Assembly: GCF_037975245.1 (NCBI RefSeq)
Contig: NC_092562.1
Location: 6,607,501 to 6,671,500, forward strand
DNA from: Apostichopus japonicus
Lineage: Eukaryota > Echinodermata > Holothuroidea > Aspidochirotida > Stichopodidae
Reading direction: 5' to 3'
Length of the DNA stretch: 64,000 bases
The stretch's first letter is position 1. Every line of letters begins with the position of its first letter. Shown here in pieces: positions 36,490 through 48,759 of this stretch. A program made the position numbers and the translations under genes. The notes under the pieces were generated by a model that saw only the letters and a program-made list of their open reading frames with translations, had not been told where the DNA came from and did no database searches.

Positions 36490-37831
36490 CAGGGGCGTAT
36501 CCAGGGGGGGGGGGCGCAACAGGCGCGCGCCCCCCCTATTGGCCGTCACCAAAAAAAAAAAAAAAGTTTAGCAAAAAAAAAAAAAAAAAAAATTGATGAC
36601 GACCTTTGTGTGAGATGTCGGTGATCGCTCAACCCCCCCCCCCCTCCCGTATGCTTTATTTTTTGTTTGCCAAAAAAAGGTTCTGGCGAAGTTCGGCGGC
36701 ATAATAGTTTTAGAAACATAGATGGTTATTGTGTTTGTATTATCACTATAAACACTAAATGACATGCCAGCCATACTAAATTGTGCATTTTGTGTCCATA
36801 TTTACTGGAAATGTTGCTTATTATTAAGGTCGAAAAATGGATCACATATGGCCATGGGCGGCGATCCTGGGTGGAGGGGGGATATATCCCCCATGAAAAT
36901 GGGTGGAGGGGATGTAATGCACCATATCCCCCCCCCCCCCCACCAAATGCCAGGGATAAGAATATTTTCATGCCTACATTTATGCATCTTCGTTAATGTA
37001 CGGCTCTTTTTTAGCTTCATTTCTCGTCTACCATAAACGCAGTGCGATCTTTATGCGTCTTTATAAAGCAAAAATAGTTGACTGTAGGCTTCATTGGCCC
37101 TATAACAACAAAATGTATTATTGCGCCCACGGTATTGATATAGTACATATATGCACGCTCATAGTATTCATATAGGCCCTATAGTAGGCCTACACACGTA
37201 CATGTTCCCTCGAACAGCTGAGAATCTCATGTAACCAGGGTAATGCTTAATACACGTTTCACCTGGATGCCCTAGCAATCGGTACCTAGGAATGTAACTA
37301 TGTGTAATTGTGTATTGCATGTGTATAGGCCTATAATAGCCTGCATGAGGCCATTTTCTTCATCGAATAATATAACAGAGCTCTCGAACATTCTAACGTT
37401 GCGCCTGAAACAAGATTGACAGGGGCAATTTTCCCAAAATAACACCCGAAATTAAAAAAAAAAGTATTTTGGATCCTGATTATGAGATATTTCGGACATG
37501 ACATCCCTATTTTAAAGTTGGGTATATGCCGCTTGGAAACCTCGGGAAGTGCCGTTTCCGGCCATCTAGAGGGTTTGTTAATCCCAAAATTTTCATGTAC
37601 GCTTCGCGCCAACCATGGTGGCGCTACGCTTAGATAGTCAACAAGGTCATATCCCCTCCCCCCCCCCCACTCGGAAGTACGGATCGCCGCCCATGCATAT
37701 GACACCATTTTGCATTTCAGCCCTTCTTTGAAAGCAAAAATTGTACACCCCTCCCCTTAGACCCATCCCCCAGGACGGCGATCATTCATGCCTGGCGCCC
37801 CCCCTATTGGAAAATCCTGGATACGCCCCTG
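36490..37831 (+). mobile_element. TIR element with 16-bp ends, host of a nested element
   Basis: The left end CAGGGGCGTATCCAGG and right end CCTGGATACGCCCCTG are perfect 16-bp inverted repeats. CAAATG lies directly outside both ends (36484-36489 and 37832-37837), a possible 6-bp target duplication. Both ends are followed inward by a C-rich CGCCCCCCCTATTGG block in direct orientation. About 840 bp of its interior is another TIR element (36853-37695). No transposase was seen. Confidence 0.72.
36853..37695 (-). mobile_element. hAT-like element, 843 bp, nested
   Basis: Perfect 15-bp TIRs: CATGGGCGGCGATCC on the left and its inverse at 37681-37695. The flanks are CATATGGC (36845-36852) and CATATGAC (37696-37703), an 8-bp duplication with one difference. 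It contains the shared core on the minus strand at about 37555-37640, roughly 55 bp from the right end. It lies inside the element at 36490-37831, so it inserted later. No coding capacity. Confidence 0.85.
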
Positions 37832-37872
37832 CAAATGTATACAATGTGCAAATTGCATTGTGTCTGTACACA

Positions 37873-38123
37873 GTGTATAGGTGCAGAGTACTGTTTGATA
37901 CAGTAAACACAGTAGGTAATAACGAACCAATATTAATTACGTACCAAAATAAAAATTGGACCAGTGGCTGTTTAAGGCATAGCGTGGGGTTTATTCTGCA
38001 TTGTACAGGTGCAGAGTACTGTGTGATACAGTACACATAGTAGATAAAATTGAACCAACATTACATCCTACATACAAAATTGGACCAGTGGCTGTTTAAG
38101 GCCTAGCCTGGGCTATATTCTGG
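37873..38123 (+). repeat. 128-bp tandem duplication
   Basis: Two copies start near 37873 and 38001. Shared blocks are GGTGCAGAGTACTGT, TGATACAGTA, AATTGGACCAGTGGCTGTTT and a TATTCTG end. The copies differ by a few substitutions and small indels. Confidence 0.85.
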
Positions 38124-38714
38124 TGGGCCTCTAACATGGGGTGATGGCAAAATCTCAATTAACCAATGTATACAGGACAGAATTTGGAAAATGTAGTAGG
38201 TGGGTGGCTACCTTTATTTTCACTAATTTCTTATCCCAGGGAGAGAAATTGTTTTGCTGCTCATGAATAATTCATTGGTGTAACTTACAAAAAATGCAAC
38301 ATCCATTACTCATTAGGCTAATCCTGTAATGCGTCATTATGTTTGGGGAGTACAGCTGCTGCCAGAATTAGTTTACTTGTGAGACTGATTTCATACGCTA
38401 TTACCCTTCAATTTAAGTCTTTAGTAGTATTTTTGCTACGATTTGAATCTACACGGTAGGCCTAGGCAGTTTCTGTTACTCTCGGCATCCCATACTTTTC
38501 GCTGATCACTTTCCGCACACAAATATCAGGTGCAGAAATAACTTTTATTTTTCACCTGTAAACATGTACATTGTATGTTCGTCTGCAATTTTAGGAAACC
38601 AAATCCGAGATGATGAAAATAATCTGGGAAAGTATTAGAGAAAGTCCCTTCCCAACTTTAAATGTCCCATGACTTCTTCAGTGCCACCTCAATTTTATTA
38701 GGCCTAACATAACA
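38124..38714. other. Spacer, no gene seen
   Basis: Contains TAGGCCTA octamers at 38457 and 38699. No coding similarity. Confidence 0.5.
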
Positions 38715-39410
38715 GGTCTCTGTTGAAAGAGACCTAGGTATCTACATTGACTCATCTCTGCAACCTTCTAAACATTGTCTTGAAGCTGCTAAAAGAGGTA
38801 ATAGGGTTTTAGGTATGATCAAGAGGAACTTCAGTTTTCTGAAAGAGGACATCGTAGTTAGGCTTTATATAGCAGTTGGTTAGGCCTCATCTGAAATATG
38901 CTGTGCATATTTTGTTAAGGATAAGGAAGTACTTGAAAAGGTCCAGAGGAGAGCTACTAGAATGATTAGTTCCTTAAAGAGTGTTCCTTATTATAGGCGG
39001 TTACAATTGTTGAATCTCACCACACTGGAGCTTAGGAGGTTACGTGGGGAATTGATTCAGGTTTTCAAGATAGTGTATGGTTTTGACAATTTATCCTTTA
39101 CCGACTTTTTCATGTTTGCTAATAGTAGTTGTACCAGAGGTCATTGTCTTAAACTCCAAAAGTCACAAAGTAGGATTAATATTCGGTATAACTTTTTTTC
39201 TAATAGGGTTGTGAATGAGTGGAACCGTTTGCCTGCGAAAGTTGTACTTGCAAGTAATTTCAATGGGTTTAAGAATGCTTTGGACAAGCACTTTTTGCAT
39301 TGTAATCGGGTCTGAGGGTTTGTGTCTTCAGTATTTTTCTCTCTCCTATAGGGTCCTTGATGGGGACTTGAGTGTCCCTCCTGATCCCCTTTTTCTAATA
39401 AACTAAACTA
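38715..39410 (+). mobile_element. LINE 3' fragment, degenerate
   Basis: This holds the C-terminal end of a non-LTR retrotransposon protein: ERDLGIYIDSSLQPSKHCLE, RGNRVLGMIKRNF, then, after a frameshift near 38880, VRPHLKYAV, and after another near 38920, EVLEKVQRRATRMI, LNLTTLELRRLRGELIQVFK and RVVNEWNRLPAKVV. These motifs are typical of the C-terminal region of CR1/Jockey/I-type elements. The fragment has at least two frameshifts and lacks the RT core. It ends near an AATAAA-like 3' end at about 39400. It is a different family from 6821-8408. Confidence 0.85.
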
Positions 39411-40802
39411 TATTGTTAGGCATAGTCTACATCAGGTTTACCACTGCCGTAATCAAGATTTAAATCATGCAATTAAAAAAAAAGGTTATACACATATATA
39501 TTTGTAGGCTACCTAACGTTTGGCTATTTTGCTAGGTGTACACGATGCACCCCAAACCAATCTTAGCTAGGTTTTGCGTAACTGCCACTGAGCTTATTAC
39601 TTTTAATTTTTAGAGTTAGAACTTACTGTTCATAGCCTAGGCAGTAACACTAACAGGTACAAGTGACATGCTGAGTAGGCCTATGACCAAGAATTAGTTA
39701 CCAGGGTACGTGCCTAGCATAAATTGTGACAGTGGTCCATTTATATTCATTCATAACCAAATGTTTTCAAATGGGGTGACAAACAAAATTTTTATAAGGA
39801 GATTCTGGTCAGAGCAATTGTCTCAGTTCCGCCCAAAACATTTTAGGAGACGAACTGGTGCCATGTAGCTTAGCCTATGTCACATTGCAATGAAAGGTTA
39901 ACGTTATGTCTTACTACGTAACGCTACGGCTAGGCTACTTTCGTGAATCTCGCACGGTATTGAGAACAACTTGTGCCTTAAATTCCAGACCCCGATAGGC
40001 CAAGATATTGTGATTTAAGCCAAACTGCTTTCGTCCCGCTGAGCCACTTCTTTTCTTAACCTACGCCTAACATTCAAGAAAAATACTTCAAGAATGTATA
40101 AGAAATATTAGTGAGAGTTTACATCACGTAGCTTTACCGAATATCGAAAAGGTATAGTATGTATAGTATCGTTGATGCAGTACTATTGCTGTCTGTTGAT
40201 GGTTCGTATATGACATACGACATTACGTACACAACAAAGTCAACTCGGCAATGAATTATACGTGATGCATACGCACAGAAGCGTTTTCTGTGGCCATGGC
40301 TCCGTGCCAAACTTTTTGGTTTGACGTCATCATTTTTCTACAACTCGTAGTCTTAGCCAAAAAATGATGTAAACTGCAGTCATTTTCTTTACATTTAGAT
40401 CCAATTACGACAAATAATTATAATCTGGAGTATAATATATACGTAAAACTGAAGTTTATATGTTATTAAACTTCATTTTTTGACACTGCTCTTAGGATTC
40501 AGTAAATTCGACATCGTGACATAATGTACAGATAAACGAAACGGCGTGGAATTCTGTCCCCCTCCAGAGCTGAGACCCACATCTAAGCTCGAGAATACTC
40601 TCTCGCAAAAAGGGGAAGCTCTGTAATAACCTTTACCAAACAATCGTCGATCAAATTGAGCATCATGGGAATATCATTGGTTTGGCGATTTCACTTTTAC
40701 TTCAATGCAACTAGTGCTTTTATTCATAAATCTATCTCCAGTATCTCCAGTAAAAGTTTGCATTTACCTACAATGAAGTGTGAAGGTGCTTTTCCCTATA
40801 GC
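39411..40802. other. Intron/intergenic, no gene seen
   Basis: No exon recognised. Confidence 0.5.
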
Positions 40803-41177
40803 CAGTGGCGTAGGAAGGTACTTTTGAGTGGGGGGGCTAAATACTGATGGCCGGCCTGGGGAGGGGTCTAAGGGGAGGGGGTGTCCCCCTCCCCTTTGGA
40901 TTTTTTTGCATTTCCAGGTGGCTTCAGATGCAATTTGGTGCAATATAGCACACTTCAACACCCACTCCATTTTGTAAACTTAATTTTGTATTTTCACCTG
41001 GCCTTAAGATGCAATTTGGTGCTCCAAATGAGATTTTTTTTCTCATTTGGAAATGAAAAAGGGGTTTTCTGACTTGCGAAGCGGGGGGGCGGAATGATAC
41101 TTCCGCCCCTCCACATTTTTCACTGGGGGGCTGGCGCCCCACCCCCCCCCCCAGCCCCCCCGGTTCCTACGCCCTTG
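40803..41177 (+). mobile_element. hAT-like non-autonomous element, 375 bp
   Basis: It begins CAGTGGCGTAGGAA and ends TTCCTACGCCCTTG. The inverted repeats match except at two bases near the tips. The exact 8-bp duplication CCTATAGC flanks it (40795-40802 and 41178-41185). The interior has a G-run/C-run symmetry and two GCAATTTGGTGC copies. It lacks the core common to the other hAT-like elements here. Confidence 0.9.
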
Positions 41178-41185
41178 CCTATAGC

Positions 41186-41871
41186 GACCAATTGAAATTA
41201 CATTCAATACTTATAGTTGCCGTTATTCAACATAACACCAAACATATAGATGAAGAATGTGCTGTATCTTTCTATTGTGATTTACTAAAACATAGTAGGA
41301 TCACCCTTGCATGATTTCCTTCTGTGTGCAAATACAGTAGCATAATTATGTGTACTGACTATGTGAACATTCAACTACGAAACCGCATCAAGATCTTTAG
41401 AGGCCAGTTAGTTGCACAATTAAGCTTCACATTTATTTACACTTCATTCCTTCCACACATTAGATCCAAGCAGATGTAGCTGAAGGTTTGATCTATACAG
41501 CAACGAGAAAAATCACGTAATCACTGTGACGGTCAGTTGGCCAGAGTGGGAGATAAAGGGGGATACTGACGTCACCAAGCTTGGCTAACTTTTGCCCCAG
41601 ATTTTCTAGCAGAAAAAATCGCTATGAAACGTTGTTGTTTTGTGTAAGTTCTTTGCCTAACGTTCTTTTAACTTCGTCAAGAGGCGGTTTAATTAAATGA
41701 CGAAGCCCCACGATAAGTTTATAGGCGTATGTTAAGATATCATGGCGTTCACTTATTCGTCTATATCCGGCCTCTTGGATTTCGACTTAACTCTTATCTC
41801 TTCCAAGATTGATCGTCATTCTCTCTTCTAATAATTATCGTCATCTCTCTTCCGAGAGTCACAGAGTCATC
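41186..41871. other. Upstream of fucosyltransferase exon 1B
   Basis: Presumed promoter and 5' UTR side of exon 1B. No clear TATA box or other element is supported. Confidence 0.4.
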
Positions 41872-42365
41872 ATGTGTCTGTTTACGTCTCTTCGAGCATT
41901 TCGACGGCGAAAGATTTCGTTTGTCTTTTTTACGATCATATTTTGGATTTTCTTACGAAACGGTTTCTTTTTGTCACATTATTGGAATAACGATAATTTG
42001 ATTACTGGTAGTAAAGTTAGGCTGGTGACTGGAACTGAGTGGAATTTGTCTACTGGTAACTTGTCTGCGGTGAATGTTAAACATAATGCACTACGTGTAT
42101 CACATGGCCGTGAAGTTGATTTACCCACCGCATACACGGAACACACAAATAATGAAAATTCATCTAAGTTTAGCAGAAACCACATCGTGATTGGAGTTTT
42201 TGCCAATAAGAATCGTGGAAAGTGGGAGAATAAGTATATCTGTCCTGGAAGTGGAATTTATGTGCAAACTATACAAAATGACGACTTTTCTTTATTAAAT
42301 GAAACCGATGCTGTATATTTTCCGGGAGGTTCGCTTACTTTTATAGAATGGGACAAACTACCAGC
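41872..42365 (+). CDS. Fucosyltransferase GT10, first exon 1B
   Basis: The exon starts at the ATG at 41872. The frame is open 63 bases further upstream but without an ATG. It encodes 164 residues plus two bases. After a basic tail (FRRRK), residues about 15-34 form the membrane anchor of a type II Golgi protein. A stem with NxS/NxT sites follows, then the start of the GT10 domain: HIVIGVFANKNRGKWENKYI, CPGSGIYV and ETDAVYFPGG. The donor is GC|GTAAGT at 42366, leaving the codon phase completed by the G at 48760 to give Ala. Joined to the catalytic exon it gives a 433-aa enzyme, normal for alpha-1,3-fucosyltransferases. Compared with exon 1A it lacks the second Cys of the CPxxxC motif. Confidence 0.88.
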
Positions 42366-45082
42366 GTAAGTATATATATGTTTCTTGAAATCAGTTTCAA
42401 AATTTTAGCGACTTCTAAGCGGAGTGCGAACATGGGTTTGCGAGTGGCGCTCAAGAATTTTTTTGGCAAATATACCTCCTAGATCGCCGGAAATAACACT
42501 TCCCAGAGTCCCAGACCCAATGATGCTCCCAAACCTCCTTAAATTTTGGATCTCATGGCTTAGAAATTTAGTTTGGGGAAATACATATGCGTCTGCGGTA
42601 AAAAAAAATCAGGGCACAAATAATCCAAGTAGACTTTTGTATACGATGGGTCTGGGGTCCTCTCCCAGAAAACAATTAAAGACTGCCGCAAATACGATTT
42701 CCGTCCAATATTTAACAACTGTGGATAAAATACAATAAAATGAGAACTGCTGCATATGTCATTTGCACAATGCTGGATCAAACTGCGCCAAAGTTCAATA
42801 CAGGGGAATTTGAAATGCAGCGTTTGGTCAAGACAAATTGGTGGGGACACGGTATATCATGTCCCCACCACTGAAAAAAAGTTGGTAGGGACGCGTCCCG
42901 CTGTCCCCACCAGGATCTGCGCCCATGATCAAAGTTAATGTTGTCTGCTTCATCGCGCTCAATACTAAGGAGTGCCAAAGCAGATAGTCTCGCCCGACGT
43001 CGTGGTATATATTTCCACTTTTCGTATACTGCCTTGGAACTATATACTGAAATACCCGAAATTTCCGTGCCATTAAGTTATTACAGAACAGGATAAAACA
43101 AAAGAGAAAATAGTCGAAATGGACTGAAAAGAAATCACAATCTCTAAATTTGCCAATAAAAACAACTACATTCAGCTTCTTATTAGTAACTGGAAAATAT
43201 TCATACCTGTCGCGACATACATCAATTTCGTCATATTTTTCTAAAAAGTGCTTATTTTTATAACTCTCCTTCTCCCATTTCAGCGCCCCCCAAACCCGGC
43301 GCCCGGGCACGTGATCCCCCCCCCCCTTGAACCTCCTAGCAACGCCACTGCTTATAGAGTAAAAAAAAATAGAGCACAGGTAGGTTAAGCGCGACCCGCG
43401 GGCAAAGTTTCCAAACTCTCCTACAACCCCTGAGGTTCCAAATCCCTGTATTGAGGTATATACGTGCCGCTCGTGGGAAATTGATAGTGGCTTTAAGAAT
43501 TACGTCTGTTCTATGCGTGTTCATGATAAATGCGGTACCGGTACATGGAGAACGATGAATATGGCTCAATGACCGGAGGAAAGGTATCATATTTTGGAGA
43601 TGACTTGAAAATGTGGTCAAATTGTGACCAGTCAATTTTTTCTTCGAATTAACAGATAATCAATGCGCATGAAATACTACTTCATCATTTATTTATCCAC
43701 AATAATATATTTCCAGAGCATGCATGCATTGCACGGACTGGGCCCAAATGTCACTAGTATACATGATTTGCACGCAATATCAATTTCGTGCCCACCCCTG
43801 CCTTAGATAGTGGCTTCAGTGTTTATGTATATGATATATACTGCTATAGAATATGTTACACAGGCCTATAGAAATGTGCGTGAACCTCCCATCAGATGTA
43901 CTAATTATTTATTGCTGTTTTTTTTTTACATCAATTATATAGCCTACGTACCAGAACAGCAAAAAAACTGTAAAAGAAAACTGTATTTTGCGTTGAGGTG
44001 ATAGTATTATTAGCTAATTACAACTTAAAAGGACAGAGACGTCATTATATCTGTAACCATAATCTACCATTTATTATCAGTTATCTTCATTAGCCTGTTC
44101 TGTATATTTTTTAAGGATATAGCCTAGCTGTACAACATCTTTAAATGTTTTTCAATCTTATATGACAAAGGCCATCAGGTGATTCTTGGTCGCGAATTAT
44201 CTTCGTTCGATGATATTCTTGTTGGCGTCATTGCGCTCGTGTGTCCCCAACATTTATCATCTGAATCCATCAAAGAAATTCCTGAACTCTAGTCGTAGTT
44301 TTGTTCTGATAGTCAATGTCCTATGTTCCCTTGATAACCTATACACAATAAGTAACCGCCCCGCAAGGGACATAATCTATATCTAAGAATATAAATTGTG
44401 GTTTAATGTACAATCATCTCGCTGAACTGAAAAGTCATTTGAATTCTTCAAACTCTTCTCTTTGTCTTCCAATTTCAAGAACTCACGGTTCATTAATTTA
44501 TGTATTTTAGTGATTGATTGCGTCTTTATCCACTTAGTCTTTGAAGCAGCAAATACTTCGCCTGTGTTTTATCCTTTTTTTTCTTTTTTCATCTTTATTA
44601 CTATTATTATTACTGTTTTTGCTTTATGCAGCAATATATACCAAGTGAACTCAAATACTGTTTAATAGGAAAGGCCTACGTATGACAAACCTTCCTATTA
44701 TGGGGTTCCTTATTTTGAAAAATTTGTTTTTCAGTTTTATTCTTTGTAAGATACGTAATATTAAGTTAGTCTCATTGTTTTCTTGAAATATTTTCGTTGT
44801 TAATAACGTTAATTTCCTTGTCCTCCGCCTTCTCCCGTCCCCCCCCCCACCCCACCCCATGCAATTATAGTTAATAAATATCCTTCAAAATCTTCGTATT
44901 GTTTGGTTTGATCATAGTAATGTTTAAATGCTTGATCAAAGTGCGCACCATGCCATGAAGAAGTCAATTCCCTATACGTTTTAAAAACGGCTGGCTGAGT
45001 AAACCATTAATTATTTTCTTTCCAGAACCACGTTTGAGAGATAATAGAATCACAAAGTATTATTGAGGCCAAAGGTATATAT
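42366..45082 (+). other. Intron of fucosyltransferase, first part
   Basis: The shared TIR-element core lies at about 42410-42500, followed to about 42660 by sequence matching 19190-19375. A terminus-like end GATCTGCGCCCATG lies at 42914-42927, inverse of 19076-19089. A single hAT-like end (AGCAACGCCACTG) lies near 43335-43348 without a visible partner. The remainder shows nothing. Confidence 0.6.
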
Positions 45083-46262
45083 GATGAGCTGGTTTCATAC
45101 GTTGGCATTGTTGATAGTCCCTATATATATTACGGCCTCTTAGATACTTTAGTACAAATGTGATGAGCTGGTTTCATACGCTGGCATTGTTGATCGTCCC
45201 TATATATATTACGGCCTCTTAGATACATTAGTACAAATGTGATGAGCTGGTTTCATACGTTGGCATTGTTGATCGTCCCTATATATATTACGGCCTCTTA
45301 GATACATTAGTATATATGTGATGAGCTAGTTCATACGTTGGCATTGTTATACGTCCCTATATATGTATATATTACGGCCTCTTAGATACTTTAGTATATA
45401 TATGTGATGAGCTGGTTTCATACGTTGGCATTGATGATAGTCCCTATATATATATTACGGCCTCTTAGATACATTAGTACATATGTGATGAGCTGGTTTC
45501 ATACGCTGGCATTGTTGATCGTCCCTATATATATATTACGGCCTCTTGGTTACATAGTATTATGTGATGAGCTAGTTTCATACGTTGGCATTGTTATACG
45601 TCCCTATATATGTATATATTACGGCCTCTTAGATACTTTAGTATATATATGTGATGAGCTGGTTTCATACGTTGGCATTGATGATAGTCCCTATATATGT
45701 ATTACGGCCTCTTAGATACATTAGTACATATGTGATGAGCTGGTTTCATACGCTGGCATTGTTGATCGTCCCTATATATATATTACGGCCTCTTGGTTAC
45801 ATAGTATTATGTGATGAGCTAGTTTCATACGTTGGCATTGTTATACGTCCCTATATATGTATATATTACGGCCTCTTAGATACTTTAGTACATATGTGAT
45901 GAGCTGGTTTCATACGTTGGCATTGATGATAGTCCCTATATATGTATTACGGCCTTTTAGATACATTATATATATGTGATGAGCTGGTTTCATACGGTGG
46001 CATTGTTGATAGTCCCTATATATGTATTACGGCCTCTTGGTTACATAGTATTATGTGATGAGCTAGTTTCATACGTTGGCATTGTTATACGTCCCTATAT
46101 ATGTATATATTACGGCCTCTTAGATACTTTAGTACATATGTGATGAGCTGGTTTCATACGTTGGCATTGATGATAGTCCCTATATATGTATTACGGCCTT
46201 TTAGATACATTATATATATATGTGATGAGCTGGTTTCATACGCTGGCATTGTTCATCTTGTT
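45083..46262 (+). repeat. 80-bp tandem repeat with three-unit higher order
   Basis: About 15 units begin GATGAGCTGGTTTCATACG, pass CCCTATATATATTACGGCC and end TCTTAGATAC. Unit starts are near 45083, 45162, 45241, 45320, 45406, 45487, 45566, 45653, 45734, 45813, 45898, 45978, 46057, 46142 and 46224. From 45406 onward, lengths cycle about 81, 79 and 85-87, giving a higher-order period of 241-247 bp. The three unit types differ at one spot (TGATAGTCCC, TGATCGTCCC, TATACGTCCC). Open frames through it are by-products. Confidence 0.92.
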
Positions 46263-48759
46263 GTTGTCTTGTTAAAGGGTTTTATAGCAGAGTTTGTTAC
46301 TCTTTAAATCTAAGTTATCATTCCATCACGAGAGACAAGAAGCAGGTTATCTGGTCTAATCATTAACTGGAGGAATTTCTAGTTAATACACTGGGGAATA
46401 TATCGATACAAATACTAGTCATAGTATACTGTGTTAAAGCCTGTCAAGGTATGTTTATTACTGTACAGGGAGCCTCATATCAATCTCATGCGAGAGCGTA
46501 TGTCATCCTTTCCAGTTAATCTGAATAATTAATATTCGTTTATTTTCACTCTTTCATATACATGCTGTGTGTTATGTAGGTCGGTGATGTACTGGGGAAG
46601 TAACATGTAAGGCTCATGAATTAAGAATGCGGATGGTATACCGATAAACAACCAAATTTTCCCTCAGAACTTTGAGATATTAGACGTAATATAAATAACG
46701 AACACGGTACTGAGTAGTTCTGCATTAGCATAAAATAAACTTTACGTCAGTTGGTTTATATAAATGATTGTTATATGATAGATTGAAATTCACGAAATGT
46801 TTATAGAAACAGGGACGTGTTCGGAAAGTCATGTGTTTTGTTAATTGAACTAACAGACGCGGCTGTTTGTACAAAAGTAAAGTTTGTTATTATTTATTTA
46901 CAATTTCAATGCGTTATCACTTTGATACAAGAAAAACATGATGGATCACTCGCTTAAGAAACAAAATAATAGCCACTTATTGTCGCTTACGTTGTGTTTC
47001 ACCCGCGAATTTTTTTTCGTGTTTTGGTTTTCTCCCCCTGGTCTTCGATTTAACATCTATTAGAAGGGAATTGGAGGAAAGCGTTTATAATATTTTTTGC
47101 ACTTCGTGAACAATGCAGTATTTTGTTTTCAATGTCCTTCCATACTCAGTGACGTAGTCTACAGGTACCAAGATTGACGAATGAAAGACAAAATATATTG
47201 GAGAATGCGCCTATACTATAGCCATATACTATACCGAGCTATATATAGTTGCTTTCTCCACCTCCCAAAGAATGTGGTCCCAGTTCCCTTGTATGTCTGT
47301 ATTATACGGAGATTGTACCCTCTCCTCTGTATCCACACCCTGGCTACATCGATAAATTGATTAAACAGGGATCGCATGAAACACGTATTCTGTATACTTA
47401 TACATAACCACTAATTTAAACCAACTTAATCAAATGTCTCTCTCAAGTATGAATGGTTGGAAATGTTGACTTAATTCTCGTTTTCAAATAAAAATGATAA
47501 TAAATAAACGAAAATACTCCGGGTTAACTAACTCCAAACTTTGGAAGTCTCTTCATATAGTCACATTCAGTGAAGTCATTTTTTATGTTCCTTCAATAAA
47601 CCCTTCAGATACTTAAATATCAATATCAAATATCAATATCAAATATATATATCAAATATCAAATATATAAAAAATATCAAATATCAATATCAAAAAATAC
47701 TTAAATAACAATATCATTTGTAGGCTGCCATCTTCTTCCGTTTTATCTCTCTCCATCTCTCTGTCTCTGCCTCTCTCTGTATCTTCACATGGTCCTCTTT
47801 CTCTCCTTTTGTCCTCATTGATAACCCTCTCCTTAGTTTGTTTCTCCCACTCATATTATAGAGGTATCACGCCGATAAGTTCACCTCAGCTTTTGTTGAG
47901 TTCCTCCTAGGTCTAATTTCTATACTGTAATATTTTAATGGAACTTTTTGACTTAATGATATGTGCTGGAAATGCGAAAACTAAGAGCATGCTGCCCTAT
48001 ATATAACGTAATAATGCTGTATCCAGCGTATCCTAATGCCTGTCGTAAGTTAGTACATAGGGCCTATATGTACAGTATTCGGACTGTTTCATTGACGTAA
48101 TAACACACACCCAGCATCGATGCGCTATTCTTGCTAGACATACCCTGATTGTATATCTTACTCTTTCCTTTCACACTTATAGAAGTCTTTATTTGTTTTT
48201 TTCTCTTCTATAGATCACCGTGCGTACGTGTGACTGCTTACAAACGGAGCAATTATTGTCCCGCAAATTAGGTCGAATGTATCTCTGCTATAGTCTACAA
48301 AGAAACCGTGTTTTGTATTCATTTCGAGGAACATGTCATACTTTATCATACTGTTGTATTCACTGTACGTCCATGTTACGTCTATAAGGTATCTCTCTTT
48401 CTGTACTTATATGATTGTATTGCGTCCTGGGATAAATAGGGGTCCTGGTTTGTGACATGTTTGGCGTCTCTGCCATGCAAAGAGCAGGTTGTACTTGAAA
48501 CATGGAGTTGTTATGGAAACTCCTTGCTTGAAATAAAGCACCGTAGTAACTGTAGCTGATGTCATCAAACACTATTCTGCCTTGTGATGTTGTCACAAAA
48601 GTTTTGCCAAAACTGTCTCAAAATAAGACCCCGTAAATTGTGAAATATATTCAATCTGTTTTATTTCGCTGCATCTTAGACAGTATGACAGTTTACATGT
48701 GGATTTATAGTTTCCGCCTCATTTATTTATTTATTCATTTATTTTTACATTCTCCACAG
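46263..48759 (+). other. Intron of fucosyltransferase, last part
   Basis: Contains a simple ATATCAA-rich tract at about 47612-47715 and CTCTCTGTCT pyrimidine sequence at about 47745-47830. It ends with an AT-rich stretch and the acceptor TTCTCCACAG at 48750-48759. No other exon seen. Confidence 0.65.

Noticed and set aside
43250-43350. Lone hAT-like end AGCAACGCCACTG
   Set aside because: No partner terminus or 8-bp duplication could be found, so no element boundaries are claimed.
45404-46307. Open frames with repeated MSWFHTLAL phrases
   Set aside because: They follow exactly the tandem repeat, with no start, splice or domain evidence.
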